Origin: Limnephilus marmoratus
Taxonomy: Eukaryota; Arthropoda; Insecta; Trichoptera; Limnephilidae
Assembly (NCBI GenBank): GCA_917880885.1
Contig: OU862917.1
Coordinates: 27,764,104 to 27,828,103 of the forward strand
Reading direction: 5' to 3'
DNA length: 64,000 bases
A program made the translations under genes and the position numbers. The first letter of the stretch is position 1. The number at the start of each line of letters is the position of its first letter. This document shows, in pieces, positions 44,526 through 55,626 of the stretch. A model generated the notes under the pieces. It did no database searches, was not told the DNA's origin, and saw only the letters and a program-made list of their open reading frames with translations.

Positions 44526-44988
44526 TTCACGCTTTGAATTCAAGCCTAAAAAATAACCACAAAATAATTAAATTTGACACTTTTATGAAACCAAAGTTTC
44601 CGACCGTAAATTGAAAAAAAAAAAACCTTGGATTTTTTTATTAAACGACATAAAAGTGTGTTTGATGATAATGTTTGTAATACTGATTGGACTAATAAAA
44701 TAAGTTTGTGTCTGTGTTTTTTTCGTTATCAGCAGACTTTGTAAGAAATAAACAGAAGGTGAGCCGTTTATTAAACTTTTTATGTTTGCATTAAAAAATT
44801 TTACATTTAAAAAAATATTCATACGTTTATTTCGACTTACAAAATTTTACAGCATATTTCATCATCTTTCAAAAACATTTTTTTTAATTTTCGGATGCGT
44901 TCAGATCTATTTTATTTAATTGGATTATTTTTGCAAAGCGGAATATTTAAATCTTCCGACAAAATAGACCGGAGGCCTGAGGGGTTAA
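44526..44988 (-). repeat. Direct repeat right copy and MITE family 'E' copy d
   Basis: 44526-44743 is the second copy of the 218-bp repeat; the sequence then continues to the E-family end GGCCTGAGGGGTTAA (44974-44988). Confidence 0.7.
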
Positions 44989-45587
44989 AAGCTACTAACA
45001 AACCGGCCCAATAATAAATAAAAAATTGCTCATCTTTTAAGAAGAATATACTAGTCAAAAGTGCGCATATTCTCAGTGTCTTAAACAACCACGAGTATGG
45101 GTTATGGGCGTAAAAATCGCTTGGCAGAAGGGGTCTATAGGAACGGTTGATTTAATAGTGAAAGTGGTTTTTATTAATTTGATGAATACTTTTATAAAAA
45201 AGAAAAACTAATCAAGGGAAACTGTCACAGATAATCTAAGCCATAAATTTATATTTTTTAAAGTCCTTTCTTAAATGCGTTCATAAATTTCTAACATGTA
45301 ATAAGTGCAAGCAATGCACGTGTGTAAGTGCTGTGTTCGATTTTCTGTGTTGAACTGCTCCCAACAGCCTCGAGCCAGTGAGATTATGGCATCACCAAAT
45401 GGGGTATGTTGTGAGGCTGAAGGCAGTGGGAGGAGTTGGGAGGAGGAAGGTGGGGAAGTATCTGGCTCTATAATTATTGACAGACTCAGTCCATTGGATT
45501 TACCTAGATAGAAGTACCTTCACTACCAGCTTTGCGTTGTTACGCAATTTTTGACATTACTTTACAATTTATTATGCGTAAAATGTA
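44989..45587. other. No gene seen
   Basis: The ORF at 45305-45511 shows no family resemblance or supporting context. Confidence 0.4.
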
Positions 45588-46128
45588 AATAAGTATGTTA
45601 GTCGTAAATAACTAATTTGAAGACAGTTGTAAATCATAATTCGACAGTAATCATAACAGTATGTGTTCATAAATTTATTTATTTGTTTGTTTATTTAGTA
45701 CAAGATTATACATGTATATACATAATATATTAATTTTTTTGACTGCCAAACTAGGAGTATTATTATGGGTATGAACAAATGGAACATGATTTGTACAAAA
45801 AAGAAAGAAAATTGATGAAATAAAAAGAGGAAATAAAAAGAACAGAAAGAATATAAAATAAAATAAAAAAGTTTAAAACCTAGTAACTGTTATTTGTTTA
45901 GCAATGTTTAATGTAAATAAGTACCTATGTTAGTCGTAATAACTAATTTGATGACAGTTGTAAATCATAATACGAATAGAGCAGTAACAATACTGCTCTA
46001 TTCGTATTATGACAGTAATCATAACAGTATGTGTTCATAAATGAAAATAAGTATGTTAGTCGTAAAAAACTAATTTTAAGGCAGTTGCAAGTCATGATAC
46101 GAATAGCGCAGTAACAATACAATACTGT
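45588..46128. repeat. Three dispersed ~85-bp repeats with an inserted hairpin
   Basis: AAATAAGTATGTTAGTCGTA followed by AACTAATTTGA and ACAGTTGTAAATCATAAT occurs at 45588, 45914 and 46044. The second copy carries a perfect 21-bp hairpin (45966-46011). Between copies 1 and 2 is A-rich non-coding DNA. Confidence 0.75.
45966..46011. repeat. Perfect hairpin, 21-bp arms, 4-base loop
   Basis: CATAATACGAATAGAGCAGT-A, loop ACAA, then the exact complement. Confidence 0.95.
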
Positions 46129-46143
46129 ACGCATCCGCCGCCA

Positions 46144-46186
46144 ATATCCGTGTCCTATGGAAGAGTTATCCATAGGACACGGATAT
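46144..46186. repeat. Perfect hairpin, 17-bp arms, 9-base loop
   Basis: ATATCCGTGTCCTATGG (46144-46160) and CCATAGGACACGGATAT (46170-46186), directly next to the SINE fragment. Confidence 0.95.
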
Positions 46187-46262
46187 CCAATTAATGGTTC
46201 CAGGGACAGTGGTACCCATATCCGCCTCCCAAATTATAAATACTTTTATAATTTAGGAGGGG
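46187..46262 (-). mobile_element. SINE-like element fragment
   Basis: CAATTAATGGTTCCAGGGAC to CCCATATCCGCCTCCCAAATT matches the head of the SINE-like family on the minus strand; the adjoining TTATAATTTAGGAGG makes a further inverted repeat. Confidence 0.65.
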
Positions 46263-46568
46263 GCTACGGGTATACCTGGGTATGTATCTATACCTTTAAC
46301 TTTTTTTAAAATCAGTTTGTGTAAATATTTTTGCCAAAATCCAAAATTAAGTTTCTCTTAAACAGTGTGTTGTAGTAACAACACTAACTTACTAACAAAA
46401 ACACATTTCCAAATAGCGTTTTTCGGAATTGCACTGTTACATTCATATTGAGGCAAAAGTGTTCCATGCCAACTCAGTATCAATTCAACACCACTTTGAA
46501 AAGTTATTAAAAACTATGAAAAAAAAACAATTAAAAAATAGCCCATAACCTAACCTATCGTAACCTAT

Positions 46569-47287
46569 TTAAGGGGTACGTATGCGCGGCCCATTTCTGC
46601 ACGTTTCATACAAATCTTAGATTTCGATTTGAAATCAAAATACCCAACCAAACTGATTTTTTTTTTGTAATCAAAAGGTATATTAAATATCTAGTTAGGA
46701 TGTGAGCTACTTTATTTATTTTTGCGTTAAATCAAAAGATATAGGCCATTAAAAATTTGAATGTTTCGGGATTTTAGAGGCGATTTGGGCAATGATTTGT
46801 GAGTAAATGAAAAACAATAAAAAAATATTTTACTATATTTATCATACAAATATGATGAAATATAAAAAAAAAATAAAAATTTTAATTGGTGTAAATTAAA
46901 AATACAAATTACCTATTTACGGCGGAATAAAAAATAGTCGTTTATATATTAAAATTACTACCCAAAAAATGCATTTTTAAGAATTTTTTATTTTTCATTG
47001 TATATTTAAAATAAATATAGTAAATTTATTTTTTTTATGTTTTTCTTTTACTCACAAATAATTGCCTAAGTTGCGTCCAAAATAATGAAACACAAAAATC
47101 TTTAATGGCCTATATCTGATAATTTAAAGCAAAAATAAATAAAGTAGCTCACATTCTAACTAGATATTTAAGATACCTTTTGATTACAAAAATAATTTTA
47201 CAGTTTGGTTAGGTATTTTGATCTCAAATCCAAATCTAAGATTTGTATGAAACGGGCAGAAATGGGCCGCGCATGCGTTCCTCTTAA
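46569..47287. mobile_element. Foldback TTAA element, 719 bp with ~248-bp inverted repeats
   Basis: TTAAGGGGTACGTATGCGCG at the left and its counterpart ending CGTTCCTCTTAA at the right. Arms 46569-46817 and 47040-47287 match across nearly their whole length (GCGGCCCATTTCTGC, GTAGCTCACAT/ATGTGAGCTAC, CAATTATTTGTGAGTAAA-like). TTAA at both ends is the likely target duplication. It sits inside an F-type repeat whose intact version at 44250-44275 has a TTAA at the matching place. Non-autonomous, piggyBac-type by target choice. Confidence 0.85.
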
Positions 47288-47340
47288 TGAACTTTTTATA
47301 TATTTTTTTCATCGTTTGTAACAGTTTGGATTTATACTGG

Positions 47341-48390
47341 CCAAATATTCACTCGAAGTAAGCACCCATTAATAACCACCCAATAATTAGGTTGCTTCGT
47401 ATCAATTCAAATTGAAATTTGAATTCCTAATTGAAATTATTCTACGAGCAAATCGAATCCAGATTTTCGTTTGTTGCCCAAAACATACTAGGAACAAGAG
47501 AATTTTTCTTGAGCAGTTCCAAGCTAGCAGCCAGAGGGTTCGGGAGTTTGTCTCAACGTGGGGAAAGCACATACTTCGGTGACATCGTAATTACCTGTGA
47601 GCTATAACTTCTGTTAGTTTTGAGTTTATTGATTTATCATTTAATATTTTGTTCTATTTAACTGGCGTCCTTTAGTAATTTTAACATCTTGAGATCATTT
47701 TTAAATCACGACAAGCTATCAATTCATTTATTAGTTTTTTTTCAACTATTTAGTTTCTTTTTCTAAGGACTAAACACGACCCTGAAGTATTTAAATATTA
47801 TTTTGTTAGAGTCTCATGTTCTGTTTTTTTTTTTAATTATTTAATAATATAATTTGATTGTTGCCTCAACTCTTTCATTTTTAACTATAAGTTTTCTGTT
47901 GACTTATTCTTTTACGCACTGTTACACTAATAAAATTTTTAAAACCATTACACGTTGTGTTGAGTTGGATTCATTCTGAGTTGTCCGGTCACCGATGCAA
48001 AGATAAGATACTTTTTCAAATAATATCATAGAGATGAAAACATAATATATTATCCACGAATCCTTGAAGGGCCTTTCTACGTCGTTTTTACGTTGGAGTC
48101 AAAATGATATTTGCCTTCGTTTTGTACACCGTGTTCTGTTTATATAGGCGATATTCAAATATTATTCCACACCCGATACCGGAAAATGTTAAGTTTCGAT
48201 ATTTTGGAAAACTGTTTTCTGTTTTGTTTGTCTACTGGAAAAGGGTTGAGCTTTATTAAAATGTTAGTTTTATGATGAATAAATTTTGAAAGGTTTCCAC
48301 GTTTTAAAACTAGTGCGATTTAACTAATTATCATTTGACCATTAACTGTTTGTAAATCCGTTTGTTACGTTACGGTTCCTGTTCAAGATG
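47341..48390. other. No gene seen
   Basis: AT-rich. 47950-47995 (GTTGAGTTGGATTCATTCTG) is a piece of the F palindrome family. Confidence 0.5.
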
Positions 48391-48450
48391 GTGGGTGAGG
48401 GAGAGGGGGAGGGGGGGTGGAGGGGTAAGGGGAGGGAGAAAAGGGAGTAT
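48391..48450 (+). repeat. Polypurine, G-run-rich tract
   Basis: GGTGGGTGAGGGAGAGGGGG and further G runs, more than eight G3+ tracts in 60 bases on the + strand: a strong quadruplex candidate next to the satellite array. Confidence 0.85.
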
Positions 48451-48476
48451 TAGAAATAGAAGAACCACCCCATTTT

Positions 48477-49336
48477 ACGATCTGCCACGAGGCATTGGTA
48501 AATACTAATTGCTTTTAGGCACCTAATCCAGCTGTAAGATGGATTTATTTCAAAATATATTTACGATCTGCCACGAGGCATTGGTAAATACTAAGTGCTT
48601 TTAGGTACCTAATCCAGCTGTAAGATGGATTTATTTCAAAATATATTTACGATCTGCCACGAGGCATTGGTAAATACTAAGTGCTTTTAGGTACCTAATC
48701 CAGCTGTAAGATGGATTTATTTCAAAATATATTTACGATCTGCCACGAGGCATTGGTAAATACTAAGTGCTTTTAGGTACCTAATACAGCTGTAAGATGG
48801 ATTTATTTCAAAATATATTTACGATCTGCCACGAGGCATTGGTAAATACTAAGTGCTTTTAGGTACCTAATCCAGCTGTAAGATGGATTTATTTCAAAAT
48901 ATATTTACGATCTGCCACGAGGCATTGGTAAATACTAAGTGCTTTTAGGTACCTAATCCAGCTGTAAGATGGATTTATTTCAAAATATATTTACGATCTG
49001 CCACGAGGCATTGGTAAATACTAAGTGCTTTTAGGTACCTAATCCAGCTGTAAGATGGATTTATTTCAAAATATATTTACGATCTGCCACGAGGCATTGG
49101 TAAATACTAAGTGCTTTTAGGTACCTAATACAGCTGTAAGATGGATTTATTTCAAAATATATTTACGATCTGCCACGAGGCATTGGTAAATACTAAGTGC
49201 TTTTAGGTACCTAATCCAGCTGTAAGATGGATTTATTTCAAAATATATTTACGATCTGCCACGAGGCATTGGTAAATACTAAGTGCTTTTAGGTACCTAA
49301 TCCAGCTGTAAGATGGATTTATTTCAAAATATATTT
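48477..49336. repeat. Tandem array, 10 x 86 bp
   Basis: Ten units starting at 48477 + 86n (ACGATCTGCCACGAGGCATT onward). Unit 1 has two private differences; units 4 and 8 share AATACAGC instead of AATCCAGC. The array ends at 49337 with a diverged TCGATTTTGCCACACA. No ORF. Confidence 0.97.
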
Positions 49337-49547
49337 TCGATTTTGCCACACACTGCGAATCGCTGCGAATACTGTTCAACGCACATCACTGCACACGACA
49401 GAATTAAGGGTAGATTATGTTGCCTTCCAATGGCGTAAGCTAATCACCTATAATAATGCTTTTTGCAAACTGTCGAATAAAGACACTGATAATAGGTTAA
49501 TAAGCACTTTAACACATTTAACTTTAATTAAGGCGGAGGGCCTCCTG
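49337..49547. other. Short non-coding spacer
   Basis: Includes GGGCCTCCTGTGT at 49537-49549, an inverted match to the end of the next SINE. Confidence 0.5.
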
Positions 49548-49890
49548 TGTTTTTTTTTTTGTTACATGAGCTCCACACAGGAGGCCCTGAGGAAAATAAT
49601 TTCCTCAGAGCCTATGCCATCTTTGAGGATGCTGTGTGGAGGGTTTTTTTTAAGGAAAGGAAGGAGAGGAGAGTTCTGGGAAGGAAAAGGGTTTAAGGGG
49701 TGGGAAGGAATCTGGGGTTCAGTGTGTCCTGGTCATCCGCCTCCAAGACCTAGACAAACCTCACCCCATGAACCCGGGCACCCCTGCTAAATCACCAAAC
49801 GTAGCGAACCACTTGGGGTGACCTATGGCAGAGGTGTTGGTTATCCAATAAAGGTTCCCGGGGCGGCGGTACCCATTCCCGCCTCCCAAA
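49548..49890 (-). mobile_element. SINE-like element, copy 3
   Basis: Same orientation and length as the 16979 copy (T-run, ACATGAGCTCCACACAGGAG to CCGCCTCCC). About 95% identical to it, so this family is fairly young. Confidence 0.8.
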
Positions 49891-50079
49891 TTAAGTAAAA
49901 TTGTGGAAATAATGTTGAAAAAAGACAGCGTAAGGCAGTCATCGCAGTTTCCCGACCTCACTCTCTTTTTAAAACTTTTGTACCGTATTGTATGTGGAAT
50001 TTATGTTTTTGACAATTAAAGACAATATTAGCGGCTCTCAGTCGAAAATTTGAAACAGAACAACTTATTGACACATCTA

Positions 50080-50714
50080 GGAATTGAACGAGATGTGAAG
50101 GCTGATAGAGATATTGAAAGAAGGGTGAATGCAGGGAACTCTATTAATGGAGGATTGAACGCCGTTGGTACCAACAAAAAACTGTCCAAAGACGCGAAAC
50201 TAGCCGTCCATAATGGAGTACTGGTACCTACCCTGATGTATGGCAGTGAGGCATGGAACTGGCAGAGGAAGGATGAAAGTAGACTGAACGCTGTAGAAAT
50301 GAGATCCCTGAGGCGTTTGTGTGGTAAAACCATGTATGATCGTGTGAGAAATGTGGAAATCCGCAAAGAATGCAAGGCTGATGTAAGCGTAATGAGTAAG
50401 ATCAAGAAAGGAACGCTCCGATGGTTTGGGCATGTTGAGCGTATGAACGAGGAAAGGAGTGTAAGGAGAATATATGACGCAAATGTGAATGGTAGAAGAA
50501 GTTGGGGACGCCCAAGAAAGACATGGCACGACCAAGTGAATCAGATACTTGAGTCGGGCCATGTCAAGAGTCAGAATAATAGAAGAGAATGTATGAGACG
50601 TTGTATGAATGTAAACGAGGCAAGGAATTTGTGCCAAGACCGGGATGTTTGGCGGTCTGTCCTCTCTGCATACTTCTGTTGGGAAACGGCGTGATGGTTA
50701 GTTAGTTAGTTAGG
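50080..50714 (+). pseudogene. Non-LTR retrotransposon pol C-terminus with (TTAG)n tail, copy 2
   Basis: Open from 50050 to 50694: DIERRVNAGNSINGGL, KLSKDAKLAVHNGVLVPTLM, YGSEAWNWQRKDESRLNAVE, LRWFGHVERMN, GRRSWGRPRKTW. This is the thumb/C-terminal region after the RT palm. A TGA at 50692-50694 is followed by GTTAGTTAGTTAGTTAGG. Catalytic RT motifs are absent, so it is a 5'-truncated copy; it extends ~300 bp further 5' than 41343-41790. Confidence 0.82.
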
Positions 50715-51424
50715 AATTGAACCCAGGATCATAGCAAGACAACGAACAAACTCCATATTCCAATTCAACCCAAAATAATAATAAAAGCCAGGTCCTTAAC
50801 AAATATAACCCTAAACCTTCCCTATAACACACACCGCTTTTTAATTATATGCCCATTACTCTGAAACAACAACTAATTGCAAATACATCTACAAACATTC
50901 ACAAAAAACATATCACAACCTGGATCAAAAATCAAGATATTCACTTTATTCAAAATATTTTAATCCCTAACCAAAAATAACCAAACTATAAAAAGTGTAA
51001 AATAAATAAAGATGTCTTTCAAGAATTTACCAACTATTCGTATGTACAAATATTATATATATATATATACCTTACAATTTTTTTTTCTAAGTAATCTATT
51101 TACAATTACCATTAAAATGAAAAAAAAAGAATAAATACTAACTTTCTATTACAACACATAAATACCTGTACTTGTCACACTTAATCATATACACGTAAAC
51201 ACCTCAGCACAGGTTCTCCTAGTGAGGTGTTCACGAAACATACAATATTACCAACCAACAGTTTCACCTTCTCAAACCTACCTTACACCCAACATAATGA
51301 AATGTAATATTAATATGTAACAATGTTTTCAAAATATATTACATTTTGTAAAAATGTTAACAATAAGGTGTAAACTGTAATATATAGATATAAATAAATA
51401 AAAATAAAAAATAGCCTTGCCGTG
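50715..51424. other. Non-coding, probable LINE 3' UTR
   Basis: C/A-rich low-G sequence similar in composition to the 19711 element, ending ATAAATAAATAAAAATAAAA near 51410. No ORF with family resemblance. Confidence 0.4.
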
Positions 51425-51462
51425 GCTCTGCTTTACCACTGAGCTAATTCGACCCTATTACC
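51425..51462 (-). tRNA. tRNA 5'-half-like fragment
   Basis: Minus strand reads GGTCGAATTAGCTCAGTGGT then AAAGCAGAGCCACGGCAAGGC, a D-arm and anticodon-loop-like sequence (loop ACGGCAA). It stops where an A-rich LINE tail begins, so the 3' half is missing. Confidence 0.45.
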
Positions 51463-51532
51463 CCCTTCTGTGCTATTTAACTGTATCATACTTCGACTAA
51501 GAACCACCATCATTAACTTCAGCATCTTCTTC

Positions 51533-52257
51533 TTAAGAGGGCATTACCAGAGAAAACCGGAATTACGTCATTTTCAAAAAAGTTTTTAGACATATTGACT
51601 TTTTTCCACAAAAAATTATAAATGGATTTTGAAAGATTGTTCTTTTATCTAGCATTCGTATGTAATAAATTTTGAGAAAATTTTTTAATTTTTAGTATAA
51701 TAAGGTTATTCCATAGGTCGTTGGCAGATTTGTTCAATTTTCTAAAAAGTTTTTGTATTATACCAACCACACCCATTTCGAATAATAAAATCATGCAGTA
51801 AAATTAATCAATACTTTATCTAGCAAACGTATGTTTTATAATTTTAATTTTAGTTTCAATAAAATCATTAAAAAACATGTACGTATATGTGTTTCTTGGC
51901 GAAAATTGGTCCGTTTGTGTATTTATTTGCGCACTTACAAACTAATATATTTCAGATTTTTTTAACATTCTTATTAAATTTAGACATTGTTGAAAAATGA
52001 TAAATACTTATAATAAAAAAATAACTACAAAAAGTACATTATTTTAATAGTTTTATCATCACGCCTTTCAGCATTTTTGGATGAAGGTATAAATTAAAGC
52101 TAATTTGAATTGAAATAAATTCGATATTGAGTTATAATTTAAAAAAGCTGGTACGGAGAATAATTAATCTTTCTCATTGTAACCGCCCTGCACGATCGTA
52201 AGAACAACTTTCGACGAAATGTGGATTTTCGTCCGCTGGCTGGTTAAACGCTCTTAA
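51533..52257. mobile_element. TTAA-flanked MITE 'C', copy 2, uninterrupted
   Basis: TTAAGAGGGCATTACCAG to CTGGTTAAACGCTCTTAA, 725 bp with both TTAA. Serves as the reference for the three insertions inside copy 1 (10005-17405). No transposase ORF. Confidence 0.78.
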
Positions 52258-52885
52258 AGCTCAAAAATACTAATAAATCCCAATATACATTTAAAGTAAC
52301 AAGACGATCATCATCGTACCATTGAAATACATATACTTAAAAGTTCGATTTGGTGGCATCTTTGAAGTTGGTTCTGTTTTTGCTGGTAACCCAGGGCTTG
52401 ATGTCAGATTTATATTTAAGATGCATTGTGTTTTGTTTAATGGCCGATGGAAGTGCATACATACGAAAGTACATACGAAATTATTTTCCTCGTGGCCTGC
52501 TTTGTTGAGCTATTGTAAACAAAAACAAGTAATAAAATGTGATGTAAAGTTGTGCACTGTGAAAATATGCACGTTGAAACCAATGTTACCATCATGTTGC
52601 CATTTGCCATCATGTTATAACTATAACATTCTTCCATCATGTCACGTCATGTTACCGGGGAAGGTACTTAAACACGAGCCGTGATGTACGGATGTAGGTA
52701 CTAAACGAATTACCGAATTATGACAGCAGCACAGAATCATCATACCTCGCTCATATTAGGGGAATTTAATGTCGTATTATGTAAAGGGTAGCAGCTTTCG
52801 AGGCATTTGTGAATTAGTGAGGAAGCAGATTAGGTACCAGAGTGACAAATCATGTTCATTTGAGTTCTCCCATTAGATAATTTGG
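52258..52885. other. No gene seen
   Basis: The ORF at 52322-52684 has no family resemblance; repeated CATCATGTTGCCA-type words explain part of it. Confidence 0.4.
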
Positions 52886-53353
52886 GAGGAGGGTATGGGT
52901 AACGCCACCCCGGGAGCAATTTACTGGATAACTAATACCCCTGCTATAGGTCACCCCAAGTGATTCGCCACGTTTGGTGACTAAGCAGGGGTGCCCAGGT
53001 TAATGGGGCGAGCTTTGTTTAGGTCTTGGTGGCCAACGCATTTGCCCACCTACTGCGTGGCGGGCCGGATCCGGATAGATTGGTTGAAAGAGTCCTAACC
53101 TAAAACTCTCCAGCCGGTCTCTCTTGACCCTTTGCGTTGCACCGCGGAGGGAGAGATGGAATCATACGTCCGTCACTCCTGGACACATTGACCCCTAGAT
53201 TCATACACCCACCCCTCATATTATCTTTTTCCTTCGCAGAACTTCTTCTCCTTCCTTTACCTAAAAATACCCTCCATACAGCATACCAAAGATGACATAG
53301 GCAATAGGGGATATTTTTCTCAGGTCCTTCTGTGTGGAGGTAACGTAAAAAAA
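52886..53353 (+). mobile_element. SINE-like element, copy 4, long form
   Basis: Matches the family from GGGAGGAGGGTATGGGTA to a GTAAAAAAAGAC end, but carries ~150 extra bases (about 53032-53182, beginning CCAACGCATTTGCCCACC) after GGTCTTGG. More diverged than copies 1-3, so either an older, longer subfamily or an internal insertion. Confidence 0.65.
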
Positions 53354-54442
53354 GACGCCTTCATTATCACCCTGGTGTAAGACCATCCTCCTTTTAGAAT
53401 ATGAAATGGTTTTAACTGTGTTTGGTGATTAGATCTGAATAAAGTACTTACCCATTTTCATCTATCCCTTACATTAGTTATAATCGTATTTTATTGTATT
53501 GCTGTGTTTTTATATTTAGGTTTATCACTTGTTGAATCTACACCTGTATTATAATTTCTTTTTAATTGCTGTTTTATCCTGTTTTTTTTCTTCTTTTGTT
53601 AAATACTCTAGTTTACTTTTATGTTTCTAAATATCTATCTGTGAACATTAATAATGTTTCTTATTGTGATCTTTCTTTGTAGGTATTGTTATGGTGCGCT
53701 CTAAACGACAGAATTCGAGCCCACGGGAGCTCCACCGCGGACAACAACACCCCGCTCCCCCCTGTTTCCTGCTTCCTACCTCCTCCCCTCTCTGCACTCC
53801 CGCGCACACCAACGCGTCCCGGCAGTCGAGAATTGCAAGCGGCCTCGGGAACACGTTACGCTCCCCCGGATCGAACACCGAGTTCGCGGCTAATTTCTGT
53901 CGACCAATTTGAAACGCAATTACATCTGCGATGTTAATTGAAGTACATACGGGTTTTAGCGCTGGTATTCTGCCATGCCTGTGTGAACTTCGGGTCCTGT
54001 CCTAGACTCGGAAGTGCCCCCTGCTGAACCCGGAAGGCGTGGATCCCCGAACATCATGTAAGCTGTACAAATATTCCCTCTTCTGTTTGTGTCCTTTAAC
54101 GATAGACTGTAACCCTCGCGCAAAGCCATCACTCAGGGAGTTTCGATTCAGAGATCACAAGGTATAAACACGATAGCTAGGATTGTGTAATATGCATTTC
54201 TTGTGTTGAATTGTACTGTAATAACCTATGAAACTGTGTTTTGAATTTGCAATACATGAATCTATTTAAACTCAATCCTGTTGTTATTCTGCCTCGGCAG
54301 GAGCATTTCCTAGAGTGTATTTCCCGGACGACCGTGGGGAGATGAGAGTTCCGAAGCATTCGTGCGACCTGCCCCTGGAATAGAGGGTACTTTTGTCTCT
54401 GCTGTGAGCTGGCCTGGGACATGTTTAGGGCCCGTCATAACA
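53354..54442. other. Unassigned; possible 5' LTR/leader of Gypsy element 2
   Basis: 53686-53937 is unusually GC-rich and open in two frames on the + strand, preceded by TTTCTTTGTAG (acceptor-like), but no family was recognised. 54436-54470 reads CATAACAACGGGCGCGCAATG-like sequence, then TGGCGCATAACAACTG, a possible LTR end and TGG-type primer site. No matching 3' LTR was found, so this is tentative. Confidence 0.3.
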
Positions 54443-55626
54443 ACGGGCGCGCAATGTGGCGCATAACAACTGTCGCCATAGCGTGGGGCCTCGGAATTTT
54501 TTTCTCTCTATCACGATCGCTTCGCGGAGCGCAACTCGTCGAAATCCTCCCTGTTCAGGAATTGTTTTGTGAACATTAATTATACCTTGATATTCTACAC
54601 CCAGTGTACAGTGAATTCTGTGAAAAAACCATGAATCACGCCGCAATTGAAAACACGGCCATTGTGGAAGCTACTAGAAAGCGCCAATACTTTTAACCGC
54701 GAACTTGACTGCGCAGGCGTGACCATTCTCTGGATTGCGCGCGCAAGTGCTTTGTCTCGCGCCAAAATTCCAACGGAAAAAACCCGTCGGAAAGAAATAA
54801 TTAACTGTTGCTATGCAGCGTTTATAATCAAATCGCCCTTTTTATGACTGAACCGGATAGCAACGGAAATTATTATAAATTTGATTCTGGAACCCCAGTT
54901 ATTTTGCGAATTCCTGAATCAAAAATTTCGGACTTACGTTTTTTGTTGTTTCTGCACAATATACCAATTGGCCCGTTCGTGTCTGTCAAATAAGTGCACC
55001 TTATATTTCACCAAATGGACAAAATAATGACTTTTTTTCCCATTCTACATTACAGGTACCGTTTTTTTTTCAGCATAAGTGTAAAGTGAATTGTTTTTTT
55101 CCTTACATAAAGAAAAGTGAAATAATAATAAAACAAATGATTGATTCCATGAATAAATAAAATAATTTTAATGTGGTTGTCGTAACGAATCCCATATTCA
55201 GTTATTTTCATCCGGAAGTTTGTTCTTATTTGACAGAAGAGTGCCTTTTGTGAATTTTAGTGCCCTTCTCAGTGCAAAGTGAAGTGAAAAAAATAAAAAA
55301 GCCGTTTTCTAAAGGTCAGTCCTGGCAATTTTTTTTGAAAATAAATAAATACTTGTGAATTTCACAGTTTTCTCAAAAGTGGTCAGTGAAACACAGAAAC
55401 CTTTACTACTAAGGTCTTTCCACGCAAAATTTTTTTTCGTATGCCTTCCTTTGACAAAGATTCTGGTGTCATTTATACCAAATTGTAGTATGAAATACAG
55501 TTTTCTATAACTATTTTAGAAGTGCCAACCAGTGGTTACCAAGTGAAAAGTGCCTCACAAAATTAATTTTGCGTTTGCTAAAGGAAACCCCTGGCAAAAA
55601 TTTTTTCACCACCCGGGAAACTCACA
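54443..55626 (+). other. Leader region upstream of Gypsy element 2 gag
   Basis: Non-coding. Short direct repeats (CTAAAGG followed by CCTGGCAA, at about 55309-55330 and 55578-55597; repeated AGTGCC words) precede the gag start. Confidence 0.4.

Noticed and set aside
48477..49336. CRISPR array
   Set aside because: Units are contiguous 86-bp tandem repeats with no unique spacers, in eukaryotic DNA.
52322..52684. 120-residue ORF as a cysteine-rich gene
   Set aside because: Cysteines come from repeated ATGTTG/CATCATG words; no signal peptide, context or family pattern.
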